Assembly: GCA_910583755.1 (NCBI GenBank)
Contig: CAJTZO010000025.1
Coordinates: forward strand, 1-36,620
DNA: 36,620 bases
Source of the DNA: an uncultured Clostridia bacterium
GTDB lineage: Bacteria; Bacillota; Clostridia; Lachnospirales; Anaerotignaceae
Direction: 5' to 3'
Made by a program: the position numbers and the translations under genes. The notes below the pieces were generated by a model. That model ran no database searches. It was not told the origin of the DNA and saw nothing but the letters and a program-made list of their open reading frames with translations. This document shows, piece by piece, positions 16,544-24,155 of the stretch; positions within the stretch are counted from its first letter, which is position 1, and every line of letters starts with the position of its first letter.

Positions 16544-16713
16544 TTAAATTATCATGAAAAAAATCAGAAAAACATAAATATTGAGATTTTTTGTTGTTTC
16601 CTATAAAATACATATAATATTATTTCATGTAGTAAAAAAACGATTTTATAAAGGATAAAAAGGATAGTTTCAGAAAAATGATAAAAATATAGAATGTCCT
16701 ATGGACATTCTAT

Positions 16714-16830
16714 CAGCTTGTCAAAAAACCTTAATGCGGAACTAGCATTTTGCTAAAAAGATTGATTTGATAAGGAAAAACGCTAATTTTTCCAATAAAG
16801 TTGGTGAGTGTGGGTGAAACCCATAAAAAA
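16714..16830 (+). repeat. Multi-hairpin intergenic repeat, copy C (internally deleted)
   Basis: Left end CAGCTTGTCAAAAAA preceded by the palindrome AGAATGTCC/GGACATTCT (16691-16711). It then jumps directly to CCTTAATGCGGAAC, so hairpins 1 and 2 are missing. Hairpins 3 and 4 follow (GGAAAAACGCTAATTTTTCC), the CCAAC/GTTGG palindrome is collapsed, and GTGGGTGAAACCCA remains. The TTGACAGAC right end is absent. The element lies between the DEAD-box helicase stop and the SpoIID-domain gene. Confidence 0.7.
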
Positions 16831-16845
16831 GATTTTTTAATAAAT

Positions 16846-18453
16846 TTATTTTTTATTTTTTGCTTTTTTTGCCATTTCAATATTTACTTTTTTATTTTTA
16901 ATTCTTATGTTTTTCATACCATGAATAATATCTTTTACATATTCAGAAGGAACATCAATAAATGCATAATCATCAAATAGGTCAATAGAACCTAATACTT
17001 TACCAGAAACACCGGTTTCTCCAGCAATTGCTCCTACAATATCTTTAATTCTTATTTTATTCTTTTTGCCTGCATTTAGGAATAATCGTACCATTTTTTC
17101 TCCACCATAAACTTCAGTACCACCTAAATTAATATCATCAATCGCATCAATGCTATCTACACTAACATCAGACAAATTATGTTTTAATAATGCTGCTGCA
17201 ATATCCATTGCTGCATAATCTTCTTGCATTAATTTTTCTACTAAATTAACATATTTTGTTAAATGTCCTTCTTCCATCATAGACTTTATTTTTTCCAAAA
17301 AAAGATTTGTTTTCATTTCTTCTACATCACTTAAGGTAGGTAGTTTTTGTTGTATAATTTTGGTTTTGGTGTATCTCATAATATCACGAAGTTTATAGAT
17401 TTCTTTTCCAACACAAAAGGTAAATGCTTTTCCTGTTCTGCCTGCGCGACCCGTTCTACCAATCCGGTGCACATAATATTCTTCATCTTGAGGAACATCA
17501 TAATTAAACACCACATCAATGTCATCAATATCAATTCCTCTTGCAGCAACGTCTGTTGCAACCAATATTTCAATGGTGCCATTTCTAAATTTTTGCATAA
17601 CTTTATCTCTTTGTACTTGTTTTAAATCTCCATGAAGTCCCTCTGCAAAATAACCTCTGCCCTGTAAAAGCTCCACTACTTCATCAACACGCTTTTTTGT
17701 ATTACAAAAAACAAGTGCTAATTTGGGGTCATAGACATCAATAATACGAGAAAGTGCATCTAATTTTGTTCTTTCTTTTACATCAAAATAAATCTGCTCA
17801 ATATTTGGTACGGTAAGTTCTTTTCTGACTACTTTTATAAATTCTGGTTCGTTTAAAAAGCGTTTGCTTAAAGAAAGTATTTCAGGAGAAAGTGTTGCAG
17901 AAAACATCACTGTTTGATGTTCTTCTGGAACTTTTACTAAAATAGTTTCGATATCTTCACGAAAACCCATATCTAACATTTCATCAGCTTCATCTAAGAT
18001 TATCATTTTTACAGTTTCCATTTTTAAGGTACGACGACGCATATGGTCCATAACACGTCCAGGTGTACCAATAATAACCTGTGCTCCTTTTTTTAAGGCT
18101 GCAATTTGTCTGTCAATCGGCTGACCACCATAAATTGGCAATACACGAATATTTTCTGCATATTTCAGTAATTTCCGAAATTCCTCACTCACTTGTATAG
18201 CAAGCTCACGCGTAGGGCAAAGGATAACTGCTTGCAATTTTTTGTTTTCTGCATCAATTTGTTCTAAGCAAGGAATTCCAAAAGCAGCCGTTTTTCCGGT
18301 ACCCGTTTGAGATTGTCCAATTACGTCGCGCCCTTCCATAATAATAGAAATTGCTTGGGATTGTATTGGTGTAGCTTCTTCAAAACCCATATCCAGCACT
18401 GCACGGCAAATTTCTGGTGATAGGTTCATGTTTTCAAATTTTAAATTTTCCAT
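16846..18453 (-). CDS. DEAD-box ATP-dependent RNA helicase with DbpA-type RNA-binding domain
   Basis: 535 residues, of the CshA/DeaD/DbpA group. Q motif ATPIQSQAI, Walker A SQTGTGKT (48-55), DEAD box in LDEADEMLDMGF, SAT motif, and the C-terminal motifs ARGIDIDDIDVV and HRIGRTGRAGR are all intact. Residues about 455-530 form the DbpA/CsdA RNA-binding domain (VRLFLNAGKKNKIRIKDIVGAIAGETG...VNIEMAKKAKNKK). Such enzymes remodel RNA during ribosome assembly, cold adaptation and mRNA decay. The ATG follows GAAAGGAAC. The 78-nt leader holds a terminator-like hairpin, suggesting control by premature termination. Monocistronic behind its own promoter. Confidence 0.93.
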   Translation of the reverse strand: MENLKFENMNLSPEICRAVLDMGFEEATPIQSQAISIIMEGRDVIGQSQTGTGKTAAFGIPCLEQIDAENKKLQAVILCPTRELAIQVSEEFRKLLKYAENIRVLPIYGGQPIDRQIAALKKGAQVIIGTPGRVMDHMRRRTLKMETVKMIILDEADEMLDMGFREDIETILVKVPEEHQTVMFSATLSPEILSLSKRFLNEPEFIKVVRKELTVPNIEQIYFDVKERTKLDALSRIIDVYDPKLALVFCNTKKRVDEVVELLQGRGYFAEGLHGDLKQVQRDKVMQKFRNGTIEILVATDVAARGIDIDDIDVVFNYDVPQDEEYYVHRIGRTGRAGRTGKAFTFCVGKEIYKLRDIMRYTKTKIIQQKLPTLSDVEEMKTNLFLEKIKSMMEEGHLTKYVNLVEKLMQEDYAAMDIAAALLKHNLSDVSVDSIDAIDDINLGGTEVYGGEKMVRLFLNAGKKNKIRIKDIVGAIAGETGVSGKVLGSIDLFDDYAFIDVPSEYVKDIIHGMKNIRIKNKKVNIEMAKKAKNKK

Positions 18454-18477
18454 TCTTAATTGTTCCTTTCTATATAC

Positions 18478-18501
18478 AAAAAAGTGGAAATTTCCACTTT
18501 T
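18478..18501 (-). promoter_or_regulatory. Terminator-like hairpin in the helicase mRNA leader
   Basis: Palindrome AAAAGTGGAAA / TTTCCACTTTT (18480-18501), followed on the minus strand by a T run ending at 18478. Only 24 nt separate it from the start codon, too few for a promoter plus RBS, so the only promoter seen (18539-18567) is upstream. The hairpin therefore lies within the leader. It could act as an attenuator or protect the 5' end. Confidence 0.6.
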
Positions 18502-18538
18502 ATTCCGACTGATGTCTGATAAAGAGACACTAACCTAT

Positions 18539-18567
18539 ACTATAGCATGAAATGCTATAAAAATCAA
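18539..18567 (-). promoter_or_regulatory. Promoter of the DEAD-box helicase with overlapping inverted repeat
   Basis: On the minus strand TTGATT (18567-18562), 17-nt spacer, TATAGT (18544-18539). The inverted repeat TATAGCAtgaaaTGCTATA (18541-18559) covers the -10 box and most of the spacer, in a position where a bound regulator would block RNA polymerase. Confidence 0.65.
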
Positions 18568-18673
18568 TCATACATTATTTGAAAAAATAATATTTTTCTA
18601 TTACCATTTTGTAAAAGAAAAGAACAAAAAATTGAGATTCCCAAACTTTTTCTATGAGAAACAAAATATTTCT

Positions 18674-20002
18674 TTAATAATGATAAACCTTTCTTTTTAT
18701 TGCAAAAAAATAAATGCTAACAAACAATGCTAATAATTCTGCAACGATAATGGCTGCCCATATTCCATTTAGGTCCATAAAAAATGGTAATATCAAAACA
18801 GAACCTAATTGAAACAAAAGGGTTCTAGTAAACGAAATTACAGCAGAAATCATTCCATTATTTAATGCTGTAAAAAACCCAGAACTAAAGATATTAAACC
18901 CTGCTATGATAAAAGAAATAGCATAAATCCTAAAACCATTACAAGTCATTGCAAGAAGTTCTTTATCATAGCCTACAAAAATGTTTGACAAAGGCATAGA
19001 AAGTATTTCTGCTAAAATTGTTAGCAAAACGCTAAAGATTGCCGTTAATTTTAAACTTTTTTGGAATAAGTTTTGTAATTCATTATGGTTTGCTGCTCCA
19101 TAATGATAACCGATAATAGGAGCACTTCCTATGGAGTAACCAATGAATAAAGCTGTAAATACAAAATTTACGTACATAATGACTCCATAGGCAGAAATCC
19201 CATTTTCTCCTGCCAATCGCATCAGTTGATAATTATAAAGAATATTGACAAGCGATGCTGAAAGATTTGTCATCATTTCAGAAGAACCATTTGTACAGGT
19301 TTTTAATATAATACGCAAATTCCACTTAAATTTTGTAAAACGAAGTAAACTATTATTTTTTCTGGAAAAGTAAAATAATGGAATCATACCACCAACCACT
19401 TGTCCTAACATGGTCGCTAGTGCTGCCCCAATCAGTCCCCAATGGAATACAACAATAAAAATAAAATCTAATATCATGTTTGTTAATCCTGCTGCAATGG
19501 ATATTTTTAAACTAAGTGCAGGTTTTTCTGCTACAATAAAAAAACTTTGAAAGGTAGTTTGTAGCATAAACGCTGTCATAGAAAATAATATCATTTTACC
19601 ATATGTCATACAATATTCTATTAAGATTCCTTCTGCACCTAATAACAAAATAATGGGACGTAAAAATAGCAAGCCGAATATAGTCACAACAATCCCTAAG
19701 ATTACAGTTAAACAAATTAACATTGTAAAATATTCATTTGCTTTTTCTTTTTTCCCTTCTCCTAAAGTTTTTGCTACAATGGCACTTCCTCCTGTACCTA
19801 TCATAAATCCTACTGTTACAATTCCCATAAAAAAAGGCATAATTAAATTGACAGCAGCAAAGTGTGTTTTTCCAACAAAGTTAGAAACAAATAAACCATC
19901 TACAACCCCATAGATAGAAGTACATATCATCATAAGAATAGAAGGTAACACAAATTTTAATAGGTTGCTATAGTTAAAATGGTCTGATAATTGTATTCTC
20001 AT
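18674..20002 (-). CDS. MATE family multidrug/cation antiporter
   Basis: 442 residues with about 12 membrane helices in two related halves, as expected for MATE/NorM-type Na+ or H+ coupled exporters. N-terminal half: NLLKFVLPSILMMICTSIYGVVDGLFVSNFVG, the typical MATE opening with the conserved PSI and VDG-F elements. The second half begins near CTNGSSEMMTNLSASLVNILYN. The start ATG overlaps the marR stop by 4 nt, so the transporter is coupled to its probable regulator. Expression is likely repressed by the MarR protein and relieved by a small-molecule ligand; the exported compound is unknown. Confidence 0.92.
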   Translation of the reverse strand: MRIQLSDHFNYSNLLKFVLPSILMMICTSIYGVVDGLFVSNFVGKTHFAAVNLIMPFFMGIVTVGFMIGTGGSAIVAKTLGEGKKEKANEYFTMLICLTVILGIVVTIFGLLFLRPIILLLGAEGILIEYCMTYGKMILFSMTAFMLQTTFQSFFIVAEKPALSLKISIAAGLTNMILDFIFIVVFHWGLIGAALATMLGQVVGGMIPLFYFSRKNNSLLRFTKFKWNLRIILKTCTNGSSEMMTNLSASLVNILYNYQLMRLAGENGISAYGVIMYVNFVFTALFIGYSIGSAPIIGYHYGAANHNELQNLFQKSLKLTAIFSVLLTILAEILSMPLSNIFVGYDKELLAMTCNGFRIYAISFIIAGFNIFSSGFFTALNNGMISAVISFTRTLLFQLGSVLILPFFMDLNGIWAAIIVAELLALFVSIYFFAIKRKVYHY

Positions 20003-20433
20003 AAAAATTCTCCTATGTCTTTTAAATTTTGCTTGAAGTAATGTAAATATTTTTTATTTAATTCTAAAAAGATATCACCTTCCTGTTCTGTCATCTTTGC
20101 AAATATATTTTTTTCTAGTTCTAAGATAGGTGCAATATTTTGTTTTACAAACACTTCTCCTTTTGGTGTCAAATAAACATGTTTATCATTTTCCTTTTTC
20201 AGAAGATAGCCTTCTTTTTCTAATTTTTTGATACAAGAATGAACAGTTTGCTTGCTCATATAAAACAAATCACAAATGTCTTTTTGTAAGCAACTACCTC
20301 CCATTTCAGAAATGGTATAAAAAATAGTAAAGGCACTATTGGATAGTTTTAATTTTACTGCAATCTCATGGTACAATTCACTTAATTGTCTATGAATATC
20401 ATTAAATTCTTTTAATTTTTGTTCATTTTTCAT
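19999..20433 (-). CDS. MarR family transcriptional regulator
   Basis: 144 residues, with the winged helix-turn-helix of MarR proteins (SAFTIFYTISEMGGSCLQKDICDLFYMSKQTVHSCIKKLEKEGYLLKKENDKHVYLTPKGEVFV). Helices at both ends form the dimer interface. The ATG follows GGAGGGAG. The gene lies directly behind a consensus promoter sunk into a perfect 16-bp inverted repeat, and its end overlaps the MATE gene. This is the standard layout of an autorepressing drug-efflux operon. Confidence 0.93.
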   Translation of the reverse strand: MKNEQKLKEFNDIHRQLSELYHEIAVKLKLSNSAFTIFYTISEMGGSCLQKDICDLFYMSKQTVHSCIKKLEKEGYLLKKENDKHVYLTPKGEVFVKQNIAPILELEKNIFAKMTEQEGDIFLELNKKYLHYFKQNLKDIGEFL

Positions 20434-20448
20434 TTTTATTCTCCCTCC

Positions 20449-20494
20449 AGTCCGATTTCATACTTATTATAGTATGAAATCGGACTTTTGTCAA
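20449..20494 (-). promoter_or_regulatory. marR-MATE promoter/operator
   Basis: On the minus strand: TTGACA (20494-20489), 17-nt spacer, TATAAT (20471-20466), a perfect consensus promoter. A perfect 16-bp inverted repeat, AGTCCGATTTCATACT (20449-20464) with its complement at 20471-20486, straddles the -10 box and start site. This is the probable operator for the MarR protein. The transcribed half lies just upstream of the RBS. Confidence 0.88.
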
Positions 20495-20495
20495 T

Positions 20496-20524
20496 AAAAA
20501 AACTGAGAAAAATTTTTCTCAGTT
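20496..20524 (-). terminator. Terminator of the FlxA-like gene, abutting the marR promoter
   Basis: AACTGAGAAAAA (20501-20512) pairs perfectly with 20513-20524, followed on the minus strand by five more T. It ends one or two bases before the marR -35 box, insulating the efflux operon from upstream transcription. Confidence 0.85.
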
Positions 20525-20634
20525 CCGTTTATCAATAAAATTCTTTTGGTGTGTTTCATTTCGTTGATAGTTTGTGTCATTAAGGTTTTTGTTTTTTTCT
20601 TTCAAAAGAGAGTTTAAAATAAAATTTCAAGGTT

Positions 20635-20931
20635 TTAAGCATAGACATCTACATTTTTTCCTAAATCTTCTTGTGGTTTCCTTTTTTCCTTTTTTTGAAT
20701 TTTTTCTGTCTCTCCTTTTTGTTGGTTTTTCATTTCTTGAATTTGTCTTTGAATTTTTTCGATTTGTTTTTTTATATTTTCTTCTTTTTTCTTATCTTTT
20801 GACTGGATTGCTTTTTGTTTTTCTGTTTCCAACTGGTGCAATTTTTGTTCTAATGATTTTATAGCATCATTACTGCCACCACTTGGCATACTCATACTAG
20901 GAACAAATTGATTAATATTATTAAGATTCAT
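20635..20931 (-). CDS. FlxA-like coiled-coil protein
   Basis: 98 residues. After a short Asn/Ser/Pro/Met-rich head (MNLNNINQFVPSMSMPSGGS), residues about 21-80 form a continuous charged coiled coil (AIKSLEQKLHQLETEKQKAIQSKDKKKEENIKKQ...). This is the pattern of the FlxA-like family, small proteins of unknown role found in many Clostridia. GAGGTGAT precedes the ATG. Own promoter and terminator. Family assignment rests on composition and layout, so it is tentative. Confidence 0.6.
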   Translation of the reverse strand: MNLNNINQFVPSMSMPSGGSNDAIKSLEQKLHQLETEKQKAIQSKDKKKEENIKKQIEKIQRQIQEMKNQQKGETEKIQKKEKRKPQEDLGKNVDVYA

Positions 20932-20950
20932 ATCATCACCTCTTATTTCT

Positions 20951-20979
20951 AGTATAAATTATTCATTATGAGATTACAA
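20951..20979 (-). promoter_or_regulatory. Promoter of the FlxA-like gene
   Basis: On the minus strand TTGTAA (20979-20974), 17-nt spacer, TATACT (20956-20951), 20 nt before the start codon, in the 71-nt gap after the histidine kinase. Confidence 0.65.
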
Positions 20980-21002
20980 TTAAGATGTTATGAAATGTTT
21001 TT

Positions 21003-22262
21003 TTATTGTTGTGAAAAGAAAAAAAGCATATCTAAACAATACATTCCATTTCGTAATTCTGCTTGCATTGTTCCATTATATTTTTGACAAACTGCATGGA
21101 TATTGTGCAGTCCAATTCCCCACGTAGGTACTTGTTTCATTTCTTTCCGACAATTATTTTGAATAGATAACAAATAAAAATTTCCTTTGTTTTCTCCTTT
21201 TACACAAATGTATTTTTCGCTTATTTTATCACTTTCTGCAATCGCATTATCCAATGCATTACAAAGAACAATGCACCAATCAATTTCTTTTATTTTTTCT
21301 GTAACTTTTATGAGACAATCTATTGCTATATTTTTTTGTGCTGCTACAGAAAATTTACTGTTTAATAAAGCATCAATTACAACATTTCCTGTTTGTACTT
21401 CAAAAGATAAATCATCAGAAATCCTTTGTAAATCATACAAATAGGCAGATGCTTTTTGCGTATGATTTTCTTTTAACAGTTCTGCTAAAACAGCAAAATG
21501 ATTTTTAATATCATGACGAAAAGAGCGTGTTTTTTCATATCTTATCTGTGCTTCCTGCATATAAATTTTTTGCAAATGGTATTGTTGCTTTAATAATTGT
21601 ATTGTTTGTTCCGCATAAACTGATTTTTTTATATTTTGATACGCGATAAGAGAAGTAAAAAAGCATACCAAGGCAAATAATTGCAATAAGAATATAGTGG
21701 TATGGTTAATTACTGGAAATATCATGCCTGCTTTATCGTCCCATATGATGGTATCACCATAAATTTGATTACTAATGATTCTTTCTACTACAGCAATAAA
21801 AAAAAAGGGCATCATAAAAGAAATTTCTCCTACTGTTATATTTTTATCAAAATAGTTTAACAGCAAACATAAAAGACAAACTGTTAAAAGTAACACCATA
21901 CCCATATGGATTATATCCCCATACTGCAAAACAGAAATGTTAGGAAAATGACAAAGCAGCCAAAAGAAAACAAATTGCACAAAACCATTACAAATACTAT
22001 AAATAGAATAGATTAAGGCAGCTATCATAAATTTTTTTAAAAACATTCCTTTCCCATACAAGGATAATCCTAAAATTTCCAGTATCAGCCAATAAAATCC
22101 ATTGTTTGTATGCATTTCTATTTGAAGCAGGAAAGCAAAACAAAAAAGATAACAAAAACAATGTTTCCACCGAAAAGTGAAACTGCAATAACGGCAAAAA
22201 AAGAAAAACAATAACAGAGGTATTACAATAAAATACATGGCATTGCATAGTAAAGAATACAT
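21003..22262 (-). CDS. AgrC-like sensor histidine kinase (GHKL type)
   Basis: 419 residues. About seven hydrophobic segments fill residues 5-210. The cytoplasmic half follows the peptide-sensing HPK10 pattern: phosphoacceptor H250 in SFRHDIKNHFAVLAELL, N box LCNALDNAIAES, and G box WGIGLHNIHAVCQKYNG. This is the kinase type of AgrC, ComD and PlnB, which usually detect secreted peptides. The start overlaps the regulator's stop. No agrB protease/exporter or agrD-like peptide gene is seen in the window, so its signal is unknown; it may be encoded elsewhere or be unrelated to peptides. Confidence 0.88.
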   Translation of the reverse strand: MYSLLCNAMYFIVIPLLLFFFFCRYCSFTFRWKHCFCYLFCFAFLLQIEMHTNNGFYWLILEILGLSLYGKGMFLKKFMIAALIYSIYSICNGFVQFVFFWLLCHFPNISVLQYGDIIHMGMVLLLTVCLLCLLLNYFDKNITVGEISFMMPFFFIAVVERIISNQIYGDTIIWDDKAGMIFPVINHTTIFLLQLFALVCFFTSLIAYQNIKKSVYAEQTIQLLKQQYHLQKIYMQEAQIRYEKTRSFRHDIKNHFAVLAELLKENHTQKASAYLYDLQRISDDLSFEVQTGNVVIDALLNSKFSVAAQKNIAIDCLIKVTEKIKEIDWCIVLCNALDNAIAESDKISEKYICVKGENKGNFYLLSIQNNCRKEMKQVPTWGIGLHNIHAVCQKYNGTMQAELRNGMYCLDMLFFFSQQ

Positions 22263-22966
22263 TATGTTTCTCTCCCTTTGAGGTAATACAACATTTTTTC
22301 TATAAACTCTTTTTGCTGTAATCGAGACACAGGGACTTTTTCTCCATTTTGCATGGTTAAAATGAGAGATTCATACTTTTTGATATAATCCATATTTACA
22401 ATATAACTCCTATGACATTTTAAAAAACGTTTGTCTAATTGTTTTTGAATTTCCTGTAATTTTCCATAATATTCAATTACCTCATTCTGCAAATGAAGAT
22501 ATAATTTTCTATTTATTACTTCGCAATAATAGATTTCTTCTAGTTTGATAGTTTGATAACAATTTTTATGTTGTATCAATATTCCTTTTTTTTCTTTTTG
22601 ATACCGGTTCACAGCTCTTTTTAAGGCATTTTCTAATCGTTTTTGTTCAATGGGCTTATAAATATAATCCAATGCTTCTACTTCAAAAGCATATAAAACA
22701 TATTCTTTTAAGATAGTAATAAAAATTAATTCACATTTTTCTGATTGTGTTCTTAGTTTTTGTGCAAGCGTAACACCATCTAAAACAGGCATTTGGATAT
22801 CTAATAGTATTAAATCATAGGATATGGTAGTATTTAATAAGTCTAAGGCATTTGTGTAACAAGTGATTGTAAAAAAAATGTTCCATTTCGTCAATATTTC
22901 AGATACTTTTTTTTGCAAATATTCACACATTATTTTTTCATCGTCACAAACCGCAATTTTATACAT
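22262..22966 (-). CDS. LytTR family response regulator (AgrA-like)
   Basis: 234 residues. Receiver domain at residues 1-120 with the acidic pocket CDDE (7-10), phosphoacceptor D56 in LLDIQMP and conserved K near 104-108. A LytTR DNA-binding domain follows (IYYCEVINRKLYLHLQNEVIEYYGKL...FLKCHRSYIVNMDYI). Partner of the overlapping kinase. The ATG at 22966 uses GGTGA as RBS, and both lie inside the 3' end of the DNA glycosylase gene (8-nt overlap), so the three genes form one unit. Two in-frame GTGs just upstream are part of that RBS. Confidence 0.9.
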   Translation of the reverse strand: MYKIAVCDDEKIMCEYLQKKVSEILTKWNIFFTITCYTNALDLLNTTISYDLILLDIQMPVLDGVTLAQKLRTQSEKCELIFITILKEYVLYAFEVEALDYIYKPIEQKRLENALKRAVNRYQKEKKGILIQHKNCYQTIKLEEIYYCEVINRKLYLHLQNEVIEYYGKLQEIQKQLDKRFLKCHRSYIVNMDYIKKYESLILTMQNGEKVPVSRLQQKEFIEKMLYYLKGRET

Positions 22967-23774
22967 TTTTTTCACCACAAAACAAGTCGTAATAAAATAG
23001 ATATTGTTGAATAACTCCTTGATAACTTTTATAAGTAGAAAAAGGAAATCCGTTTTTATACTGTTTTTCTAAGATTTTTTTGATATGTGTATCAATAGGA
23101 AAAGCCTCCAAATGATGTAGCCCAAATAAACAAATACAATCTGCAACTTTTTCTCCTACACCATATAAGGTTAACAATTCTTTTTTTGCTTCATTATAAC
23201 ACATTTGCTTTATTTTTTCTATCTTTTGTGTTTGGAATAGGTCCTTTGTTGTTTGTATTATATATTTTCCTCGATAACCAAGATTACAATTTTTTAGTTC
23301 CTCCTCTGTTGCCTGTGATAAGGCTTCTATGCTAGGAAAAGTATAATAAACCATTCCATTGTCATTTCTTTTTTCGCCGTATGTTTGACAAAGTAACTCT
23401 ATAATTTTTTTAATTCTTTTGATATTATTTTGCTGTGAAATTAAGAAAGAAATTATCATTTCCCAGCAATCTTGTCTCAGTATTCGAATCCCATTTCCAA
23501 ATTCCGCAGCTTTTGTTAAATAGCTATCTGTATCTGGAATGGTATTCGTCCATTTTTTATAATCTGTACCTAAATCAAAATAAGGATACCATATTTGTTG
23601 ATAATCTTGTTCCTCACAATAAAATGTCACATTTTCACCATGCTGTTCGATTTCTAAGTATTTCCCAAAGGCAATTAAACTATATTTATTTTTTTCTAGT
23701 TCGTTGCAGCGAAAACATTGTCCAGAATATGCTATTTTTTCAATAGAAAAATCATGTAATATTGTTTTTATCAT
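22959..23774 (-). CDS. 8-oxoguanine DNA glycosylase (OGG family)
   Basis: 271 residues. Removes 8-oxoguanine and nicks the strand (bifunctional glycosylase/AP lyase). The N-terminal domain holds SGQCFRC, where OGG1 has SGQSFRW. The helix-hairpin-helix-GPD core gives catalytic Lys209 (GVGEKVADCI) and Asp228 (FPIDTHI), both in the positions of human OGG1 K249 and D268. AAAGGAGG precedes the ATG. Its downstream overlap with an AgrA-like regulator is unusual, and a functional link is not obvious. Promoter elements upstream are weak (a TATAAT with a poor -35). Confidence 0.9.
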   Translation of the reverse strand: MIKTILHDFSIEKIAYSGQCFRCNELEKNKYSLIAFGKYLEIEQHGENVTFYCEEQDYQQIWYPYFDLGTDYKKWTNTIPDTDSYLTKAAEFGNGIRILRQDCWEMIISFLISQQNNIKRIKKIIELLCQTYGEKRNDNGMVYYTFPSIEALSQATEEELKNCNLGYRGKYIIQTTKDLFQTQKIEKIKQMCYNEAKKELLTLYGVGEKVADCICLFGLHHLEAFPIDTHIKKILEKQYKNGFPFSTYKSYQGVIQQYLFYYDLFCGEKNV

Positions 23775-24155
23775 GTAAAATCCTCCTTTATAATTGTGTT
23801 GCTTCTGTTGTGAATATGGATTTTTTATTTTATTATATCTTTTATTTATAGTTATTTAAAGATAACTCACTTTGTTATATAAAAGTATACTATCATAAAC
23901 ACGGAAATTAGTCAGTAATTTTTGTTTTCTGTATATAAGATAAAAAGGAAAATACCTTTTTCTGTGGTTAATTTTATTTAACTGCTTGTTTAGGTACTTT
24001 TTTTAAAACCTTAATATTGCATAGAAAAAACTAAACTGATAAAATAGAATTTAAAAGGCAATATAAATAAAACAAACTTTTTTTTAACTTCATGTTGATA
24101 ATTTCTTGCGGTAGAAGTAGTGAGAAATTTATTAAAATAAAGGAGGCTCAAAGTT
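23775..24155. other. AT-rich intergenic region between divergent genes
   Basis: 381 bp between the glycosylase and the zinc-ribbon gene. It holds AGTTATttaaagATAACT near 23849 and a short hairpin AAAAAGG-aaaata-CCTTTTT (23942-23961). I see no tRNA, no small ORF with a good RBS and no clear promoter other than weak AT-rich boxes. The final bases carry the AAAGGAGG of the zinc-ribbon gene. Confidence 0.5.

Noticed and set aside
23775..24155. Small peptide gene (AgrD-like) for the AgrC-like kinase
   Set aside because: No short ORF with a convincing RBS and amphipathic/Cys-containing peptide was found in the gap.
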